Below are positions 7,639 through 11,289 of a stretch of 11,289 nt of DNA, piece after piece (position 1 is the first letter of the stretch; every line of letters starts with the position of its first letter). The stretch spans positions 1-11,289 of the forward strand of contig DAOVDY010000008.1 of NCBI GenBank assembly GCA_030669265.1, read 5' to 3'. The notes below the pieces were generated by a model, which was given only the letters and a program-made list of their open reading frames with translations, was not told the origin of the DNA and did not search any database. The translations under genes and the position numbers were made by a program. This stretch comes from Desulfobacteraceae bacterium. Lineage in GTDB: Bacteria; Desulfobacterota; DSM-4660; Desulfatiglandales; B25-G16.

Positions 7639-8711
7639 CTATCACCTATACTCCGCAATGCAAGGCCAATAGAAATAGTGGCCATTGGGGCATAATAATT
7701 TAAGTATGTTGCATCAAATAATTTTTCCTTTATCTCTAAATTACCAAAAGGATTGAGCATCTCTACCTTTAAACCTGTTTCCAAACCGAGATATTTGCTG
7801 AATCCTTTAATCAAGGACGAACCACCGCTCAGCAGGACATTTTCAACTTTTATATCTATAAATGTAGTTGCCACAAAATCAAGGGCCCTTTTTATCTCCT
7901 GAGCCCATTTTGCAACTGTTGATGAAAATATCTCCTCAATTATAGGCCTCTTTTCTGTTTCTAATGGTTTAGCCCCCAATTTTATCAATTCTGCTTCTTG
8001 ATAAGATATATTTAATTTTTTTTGGATTTCACTTGTGATTTGTGATCCCCCATATGATGAGTCTCTGGTAAATATGGAGGCACCATCTTTAATAACGTTT
8101 ATCGTAAGTTGTTGAGCGCCAATATTTACCAGGGCGTGGCAGCCAGACTGTTCATGGTTGCTGATTTCGAAGGCGTTTTGTAGGGCAAAGGCATCTATGT
8201 CTAAAACCATAGGATTAAGATCTGTTAAGTGAAGAAGACTTATGTATTCTTCAACCATATCTTTCTTTGCGGCTACCAAAAGAACATCCATTAACTCTTC
8301 CTTTTCCTCTTCTTCCGTCCCTTCTTTTTCTGATGTAAGGATCTGAAAATCCAGATTTACGTCATTAATGTCAAAAGGAATGTATTGTTCTGCTTCTCTT
8401 TGTATGCTTTTCTCTAATCCTCCTTCTTCTTTTTTGGGTATTGTAATCTTTTTGACAATAACTGAATAACCAGATATAGACGTGGCCACATTTTTGTTTT
8501 TAATCTTAAGATTTTTTAGGAGGTTTTTTAGGGCGGCAGAAACTATTTCCATTTCCTTTATAGAACCTTCCACTATAGAATCTTGGGGGAGCTCTATCAT
8601 GCCAAAATTTTTTAAGACCATTCCATTTTTGCTATCGTCAATGTCGACGATCTTGATTGAGTGGGATCCAATATCGATCCCGATAAGTTTATTTTTTGCT
8701 GATATGGGCAT
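7635..8711 (-). CDS. pilM: type IV pilus actin-like ATPase PilM
   Basis: Cytoplasmic actin/FtsA-fold protein that forms the ring linking PilN to the pilus motor. It has 358 residues, close to the family norm of about 350. ATPase-fold motifs: phosphate-1 loop GIDIGSHSIK (11-20), phosphate-2 VNIGAQ (195-200) and adenosine motif LSGGSSLIKG (294-303). The diagnostic PilM segment EAEQYIPFDINDV lies at 106-118. In phosphate-2 the usual acidic residue before IGA is Asn196 (family members often read DIGA); binding may persist but ATP turnover could be affected. An acidic insertion (about 128-140, Glu-rich) extends a surface loop. It starts 15 nt after the HTH gene and overlaps pilN by 4 nt. The Shine-Dalgarno is weak, so translation may depend on coupling to the HTH gene. 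Confidence 0.95.
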   Translation of the reverse strand: MPISAKNKLIGIDIGSHSIKIVDIDDSKNGMVLKNFGMIELPQDSIVEGSIKEMEIVSAALKNLLKNLKIKNKNVATSISGYSVIVKKITIPKKEEGGLEKSIQREAEQYIPFDINDVNLDFQILTSEKEGTEEEEKEELMDVLLVAAKKDMVEEYISLLHLTDLNPMVLDIDAFALQNAFEISNHEQSGCHALVNIGAQQLTINVIKDGASIFTRDSSYGGSQITSEIQKKLNISYQEAELIKLGAKPLETEKRPIIEEIFSSTVAKWAQEIKRALDFVATTFIDIKVENVLLSGGSSLIKGFSKYLGLETGLKVEMLNPFGNLEIKEKLFDATYLNYYAPMATISIGLALRSIGDR

Positions 8712-8726
8712 TTGAAACCTAATTCA

Positions 8727-8936
8727 TTAGAGTTTTTTATCTTTAAAGAAAAGTTTATCTTTGTCACTTAAGTTGTAGCCGAGGGCCAGAATAATTTTTC
8801 TCTTTGTCTCCATTCTGCAATCTTTACCTCTTTCAATTCTATCGATTGTTAGCGGAGAAACACCTGCTTTTCTGGCCAGTTCCGCCTTGCTTAGGAGAAG
8901 CTCTTCCCTTATTTTCTTTACCGTATTTTGGCCCAC
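8727..8936 (-). CDS. small Cro/C1-type helix-turn-helix protein heading the pil operon
   Basis: A 69-residue DNA-binding protein, essentially a lone Cro/C1 (XRE) domain. The HTH is SKAELARKAGVSPLTIDRIERG (16-37), with the conserved Ala, Gly-Val-Ser and Ile-Arg/Glu-Gly pattern, followed by KRKIILALGYNL (helix 5) and a charged tail. The longest open frame starts at a TTG (8951), but GGAGGAA at 8943-8949 then lies inside the gene. A GTG at 8936 has that Shine-Dalgarno at ideal spacing, so I take 8936 as the start. The ATG at 8943 is out of frame. It is the first gene of the pil transcript, 15 nt before pilM. With no effector or dimerisation domain it probably acts as an autoregulator of the operon; targets are unproven. 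Confidence 0.82.
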   Translation of the reverse strand: MGQNTVKKIREELLLSKAELARKAGVSPLTIDRIERGKDCRMETKRKIILALGYNLSDKDKLFFKDKKL

Positions 8937-8942
8937 TACCCA

Positions 8943-8949
8943 TTCCTCC
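8943..8949 (-). promoter_or_regulatory. ribosome binding site that sets the HTH start
   Basis: GGAGGAA on the minus strand lies about 6-8 nt ahead of the GTG at 8936. A TTG start at 8951 would have no Shine-Dalgarno, only the AT-rich AAATTTT before it. This supports the shorter protein. Confidence 0.75.
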
Positions 8950-8990
8950 AAAAAATTTGATAAATGAACAATACGTGAAATTTCTCTATA

Positions 8991-9018
8991 CTAATACATA
9001 TATAAATTAATTTGTCAA
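8991..9018 (-). promoter_or_regulatory. probable sigma70-type promoter of the HTH-pilMNOPQ operon
   Basis: On the minus strand a perfect TTGACA -35 box (9018-9013), a 16-bp spacer and TATTAG (8996-8991) as a 4/6 match to the -10 box. Transcription would begin near 8984, leaving a leader of about 48 nt before the GTG. No sigma54 (GG/GC) site was found here, although pilus genes often use one. Confidence 0.5.
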
Positions 9019-9042
9019 GTATTTTTAATAAATTAAGTAAAT

Positions 9043-9072
9043 TTACCACAATTTATAGCTATATAGTGGTAA
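9043..9072. promoter_or_regulatory. 30-bp dyad TTACCAC-N16-GTGGTAA upstream of the pil promoter
   Basis: Perfect 7-bp inverted arms enclose a 16-bp AT-rich centre that contains the palindrome TATAGCTATA. The arms extend imperfectly to AAATT(T)ACCAC / GTGGTAATTT. The centre falls about 73 bp upstream of the proposed pil start point, a position more typical of an activator than of a repressor. It is a candidate operator for the adjacent HTH protein or another regulator; binding is inferred only. Confidence 0.45.
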
Positions 9073-9175
9073 TTTATAATATTAACACAATATGTAGTAA
9101 TACAGATCTCGTAAACCCTCAAAGATTTTGGTGTAATATCTTGGGCAAAAGGCTCCGTTTTTGATCTGGGAGATA

Positions 9176-9298
9176 GGTTAAAAGGTTCACGGTTCAGAGG
9201 TTGATGCGCCCACCGTATTAACTCAATGGAAGTAATGGTAATGTGAAAAACCGCGAAGCGTTTAACCCTGAACCGTGAACTTTGAACCCTAAACGGTT
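9176..9298. repeat. inverted array of degenerate heptamers (AACCNTG / reverse complement)
   Basis: The right arm (9264-9298) reads as five 7-nt units: AACCCTG, AACCGTG, AACTTTG, AACCCTA, AACGGTT. The left arm (9176-9202) reads GGTTAAA, GGTTCAC, GGTTCAG, GGTT with single extra A bases, which is the same heptamer on the other strand. The arms share a perfect 13-bp inverted match (9185-9197 with 9268-9280) inside an imperfect match of about 26 bp, around a 61-bp centre that holds no heptamers. Composition differs from the AT-rich flanks. Confidence 0.7.
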
Positions 9299-9336
9299 AC
9301 AAAGTTTTTAATTCTTTAAAATTGCCTCTGTTGAGA

Positions 9337-9359
9337 AATTGCTTTACAAAAAAGCAATT
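9337..9359. other. 9-bp hairpin in the lepB upstream region
   Basis: AATTGCTTT (9337-9345) pairs perfectly with AAAGCAATT (9351-9359) around a 5-nt loop ACAAA. No T-tract follows on the plus strand, so it is not a clear terminator. It may be an mRNA leader stem if lepB transcription starts upstream of it. Confidence 0.35.
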
Positions 9360-9395
9360 CTTAGATTAAATTCTGGGCAACTGGATTATAAGAAA

Positions 9396-9428
9396 GGGTA
9401 ACTCTTTACGGTTGAAAAAGGGTTACCC
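9396..9428. other. 12-bp interrupted hairpin in the lepB upstream region
   Basis: GGGTAAC (9396-9402) pairs with GTTACCC (9422-9428). A T-G pair and CTTT/AAAG (9404-9407 with 9417-9420) extend the stem to a 9-nt loop. It ends about 45 nt before the lepB Shine-Dalgarno. On the minus strand the stem is followed by TTTCTTAT, a weak terminator-like tract; on the plus strand there is none. Confidence 0.4.
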
Positions 9429-9472
9429 CTATCTACCGGCAGACAGACATTCAACCTGTGAACGAATATTAG

Positions 9473-9477
9473 AAAGG
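9473..9477 (+). promoter_or_regulatory. ribosome binding site favouring the TTG start of lepB
   Basis: AAAGG lies 8 nt before TTG 9486 and directly against GTG 9477, too close to serve the GTG. It favours the shorter protein. Confidence 0.55.
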
Positions 9478-9485
9478 TGTTTTAT

Positions 9486-10166
9486 TTGGATAAAAAAACA
9501 GAAAGAAGAAAACAGACGGGGGAAAAACAGAAAAAGAGCCTCTTTAGGGAATATTTAGAAGCAGCCATAATAGCCCTTTTTCTGGCACTCTTCATTAGAG
9601 CATTTGTGATTCAGGCCTTTAAGATTCCTTCAGGATCTATGAAACCAACACTTCTTATTGGAGATCATATCTTAGTAAATAAATTTATTTATGGGATTAA
9701 GGTACCATTTACTGATCGCTATATCATACAGATTAAAAAACCGAAGAGAGGAGATATAGTTGTTTTTAAATGGCCAAGAGATGAGAGGAAAGATTTTATA
9801 AAGAGGGTTATTGGCATTGAGGGAGACAAGATTGAGATAAAAGATGATGTGTTGTGTGTGAATGATAAAAAAATTGAGACAGAATATATTGGAAAGTATA
9901 AAGATGAAAATATTACCCTGGCAAATAAGTATTTAGAATTGTTTGAAAAATCCAAGCATTATATATTGGATGAATACGTTAAACATGAAAATTTTGGGCC
10001 TGTGATTGTTCCTGAAAATTCTATTTTTGTTATGGGAGATAACCGTGATAATAGCCATGATAGTAGATACTGGCGCTTTGTTTCTTTAAATAAGCTCAAA
10101 GGGAAGGCTATTATTATTTATTGGTCTTGGCCCCACTGGAGTAGATTTGGGCATTTAATTAGGTGA
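9486..10166 (+). CDS. lepB: signal peptidase I
   Basis: Inner-membrane serine/lysine protease that removes signal peptides of exported proteins, here for example the predicted VQA site of PilP. It has 226 residues from the chosen start: a basic cytoplasmic N-terminus (1-22), one transmembrane helix (about 24-45), box B IPSGSMKPTL with catalytic Ser51, box C GDHILVNK, box D KRGDIVVFK...FIKRVIG with catalytic Lys106, and box E GDNRDNSHDSR (184-194). All catalytic residues are present. A GTG at 9477 extends the frame by three codons, but AGAAAGG then abuts or overlaps that start, while TTG at 9486 lies 8 nt after AAAGG (9473-9477). I therefore prefer TTG, though GTG is possible. The 50-residue stretch before box E is lysine/glutamate-rich and low in GC. 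It is not PilD, which is an unrelated aspartic prepilin peptidase. Confidence 0.95.
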   Translation: MDKKTERRKQTGEKQKKSLFREYLEAAIIALFLALFIRAFVIQAFKIPSGSMKPTLLIGDHILVNKFIYGIKVPFTDRYIIQIKKPKRGDIVVFKWPRDERKDFIKRVIGIEGDKIEIKDDVLCVNDKKIETEYIGKYKDENITLANKYLELFEKSKHYILDEYVKHENFGPVIVPENSIFVMGDNRDNSHDSRYWRFVSLNKLKGKAIIIYWSWPHWSRFGHLIR

Positions 10167-10285
10167 GATTACATTATCAGGTAACCGCTTTTAGCACTTG
10201 TTGCTGAATAGACATTTGCATAGCCCTCTATTTAAGAAAGAATCTGATTTTTGCATTTTACATCCTTTGGCCACTGGAAATAAGA

Positions 10286-10305
10286 CCGTTAATGCTGCAT
10301 AACGG
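10286..10305 (+). other. small hairpin in the leader of the NusG paralog
   Basis: CCGTTA (10286-10291) pairs with TAACGG (10300-10305), and a one-base bulge allows TG/CA to add two pairs around a CTG loop. It lies 42 nt before the ATG at 10348. No T-tract follows. It could be a pause or recruitment element, but no known ops sequence is present. Confidence 0.3.
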
Positions 10306-10347
10306 CCTAATGTATATGAAAAAAGAAATACAAGTGAAAGATAACAC

Positions 10348-10878
10348 ATGACCGATACTTATCAAATGACAGAAAATCAACCAAAATGGTATGCTATTCA
10401 TTCAAGGAGCCGGCATGAGGATGTTGTCCTTAAGGGGCTGAAGAAAAAATTGATTGAGGCGTTTCTCCCTAAAATGCAGGTCATGAGCAGAAGAAAAGAT
10501 CGGAGAAAAAGGATACTGGTCCCTCTTTTGCCGGGCTATGTGTTTGTGCATTCAGATCTAAATTCATATCAATACTGGGATATAATTAAGACTTATGGAG
10601 TTGTTAGAATCGTTGGCATCAAAGGAAAACCTATTCCAGTAAAAGAGGAGGAGATAGTATCACTTAAGACATTACATGGCACTGACAGGACTGTTAGGAA
10701 CCAGACCTATATGAAAAGTGGTGATAGGGTTATGATTATGGAGGGGCCGTTAAAAGGACTAACTGGATTTTATATTAAACATAAGGATAAAGCTGACAAG
10801 GTGGTCATATCAATTGAACTACTTCAAAGATCCTTAGCAGTAGAAGTTGAAGATTTGATCGTGGACAAGATTAGTTAA
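10348..10878 (+). CDS. NusG-family antitermination paralog (UpxY/RfaH/LoaP-like)
   Basis: Specialised NusG homologue that binds RNA polymerase and lets it read through pauses or terminators of particular operons. It has 176 residues. The NGN domain (about 12-105) begins KWYAIHSRSRHED and carries the RKDRRKRILVPLLPGYVFVH strand; a KOW domain follows (about 121-150, YMKSGDRVMIMEGPLKGLTG) with a short C-terminal beta segment. The housekeeping NusG is normally next to secE/rplK and has a different N-terminal pattern (WYVV.T.SG.E). This form (WYAIHSRSRHE, R-K-rich loop) is like paralogs that precede polysaccharide or secondary-metabolite operons. An in-frame TAA lies two codons before the ATG; the Shine-Dalgarno (GTGAAAG) is weak. 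Nothing follows on this strand: the next gene is convergent, 17 nt away, so any cis-acting target must lie upstream or in trans. Confidence 0.88.
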   Translation: MTDTYQMTENQPKWYAIHSRSRHEDVVLKGLKKKLIEAFLPKMQVMSRRKDRRKRILVPLLPGYVFVHSDLNSYQYWDIIKTYGVVRIVGIKGKPIPVKEEEIVSLKTLHGTDRTVRNQTYMKSGDRVMIMEGPLKGLTGFYIKHKDKADKVVISIELLQRSLAVEVEDLIVDKIS

Positions 10879-10895
10879 CGCGATAATTATCTCCT

Positions 10896-11289
10896 CTATC
10901 CATTATATCCTATCCCCATAGCCCTTTCAAGCCTTGCCCAGGCAATATTGTGCTCACTTAGGGCATTAAAATAGTTTGTCCTCGCCTGAGTGAGAAGGGT
11001 CAGAGCATCCAGGACATCGGTGGAGGTGGCAACCTGTTGTTTGTATCTTTCCTCATTCATCCTGAAATTTTCTTCTGCCTGAACCACCGCTTTTTTTGCC
11101 ACCTGGATATTCTTCTCTGCCTCCCTCAACGATAAATAGGCTTCCTTCACTTCCAATTGAATATTATCCTTGATCTCTTTTAAGATGTAGTTGGCTTTTG
11201 CTAATTTGGCCCTGGCGGCTGCTACATCATGCCTTTTCTTTCTCCATTCCCAAAAGACCCATTCTCCTTTTAATTGTATTGTCCAGTTA
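10896..11289 (-). CDS. TolC-family outer-membrane efflux protein, C-terminal part (5' end outside window)
   Basis: Outer-membrane channel subunit of a tripartite efflux or type I secretion system. The frame is open to the window edge, giving about 130 visible residues; the TTG at 11156 is internal. The visible part is the second alpha-helical repeat: a long heptad-rich helix (RAKLAKANYILKEIKDNIQL), then LEVKEAYLSLREAEKNI, the QAEENFRMNEERYKQQVAT turn, and TSTDVLDALTLLTQARTNYFNALSEHNIAWARLERAMG, which is the classic C-terminal OEP signature. The protein ends at GIGYNG, without the long C-terminal tail of E. coli TolC. A cognate membrane-fusion protein and pump would lie outside the window. It converges on the NusG paralog with only 17 nt between stops and no clear terminator. 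Confidence 0.9.
   Translation of the reverse strand, partial: NWTIQLKGEWVFWEWRKKRHDVAAARAKLAKANYILKEIKDNIQLEVKEAYLSLREAEKNIQVAKKAVVQAEENFRMNEERYKQQVATSTDVLDALTLLTQARTNYFNALSEHNIAWARLERAMGIGYNG

Larger units (their letters stand above)
8937..9485. other. gene-free divergent region between the pil operon and lepB
   Basis: No frame in this 549-bp stretch has a credible start, ribosome binding site and composition. It holds, from low to high coordinates, the pil leader and promoter, the 30-bp dyad, a possible long-range pairing CAGATC (9103-9108) with GATCTG (9163-9168), the inverted heptamer array (9176-9298) and two hairpins (9337-9359 and 9396-9428) in the likely lepB leader. The part from 8950 to 9100 is extremely AT-rich. 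I matched no known riboswitch or RNA family by eye. Confidence 0.6.

Noticed and set aside
8727..8951. HTH protein starting at TTG 8951 (74 residues)
   Set aside because: The only Shine-Dalgarno would lie inside that reading frame; GTG 8936 has it at proper spacing.
9075..9080. TATAAT on the plus strand as a -10 box
   Set aside because: No acceptable -35 box at 16-18 bp, and the nearest plus-strand gene begins about 400 bp downstream; AT-rich DNA makes chance matches likely.
9103..9168. CAGATC...GATCTG pairing with an inner AAGAT/ATCTT stem as a riboswitch-like RNA
   Set aside because: Outer pairing is only 6 bp across 54 nt, and I could not match conserved bases of any riboswitch class, including c-di-GMP and fluoride types.
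10180..10192. GGTAACCGCTTTT after lepB resembles the core of an ops site (GGTAGC..GCTTTT)
   Set aside because: It needs a gap and more than one mismatch, lacks the upstream GGC of ops, and is a single short match found after looking for it.
10882..10891. Palindrome GATAATTATC between the NusG paralog and the tolC-type gene
   Set aside because: A 10-bp palindrome leaves no loop and no T-tract; too short to call an operator or terminator.

Overview
The window reads as a low-GC chromosomal segment of a Gram-negative (diderm), probably anaerobic bacterium. It holds an outer-membrane secretin, a TolC-type outer-membrane channel and an NrfD/HmcC-type membrane redox subunit. That combination fits Desulfobacterota (the former Deltaproteobacteria) or a neighbouring lineage. 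The lineage call is an inference from gene content and protein style, not from a marker gene.

Layout. Positions 2-932 (+) carry the 3' end of a membrane redox operon: an NrfD-family quinone-interacting subunit, cut by the window edge, and a 62-residue membrane protein with a strong ribosome binding site. Positions 1102-2709 (-) carry nadB, L-aspartate oxidase of de novo NAD synthesis. Divergent from it is a HAD-family phosphatase (2879-3487, +), which converges on the pilus operon across a strong bidirectional terminator (3519-3555).

The core of the window is a complete minus-strand type IV pilus alignment operon, transcribed from about 8985 down to 3576: a small Cro/C1-type HTH protein, then pilM, pilN, pilO, pilP and pilQ. 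PilM (cytoplasmic, actin-like), PilN/PilO (inner-membrane coiled-coil pair), PilP (periplasmic linker) and PilQ (outer-membrane secretin) form the envelope-spanning channel complex of the pilus. The genes are tightly packed (4-nt and 23-nt overlaps, gaps of 15-30 nt), so they are very probably one transcript. A promoter with a perfect TTGACA -35 box lies ahead of the HTH gene, and a 30-bp dyad lies upstream of it.

The roughly 550-bp gap 8937-9485 has no credible gene but is rich in structure: the pil promoter, the dyad, an inverted array of degenerate heptamers (9176-9298) and two hairpins in front of lepB. On the plus strand follow lepB (signal peptidase I) and, after a 181-bp spacer, a NusG-family paralog of the UpxY/RfaH/LoaP kind. 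The window ends in the C-terminal part of a convergent TolC-family gene.

Most of the content is conventional. I do not see an undescribed multi-gene system. The items most worth checking are the HTH-led pil operon with its dyad, the apparent swap of lipidation signals between PilP and PilQ, the heptamer inverted repeat, and the NusG paralog with no operon downstream of it.
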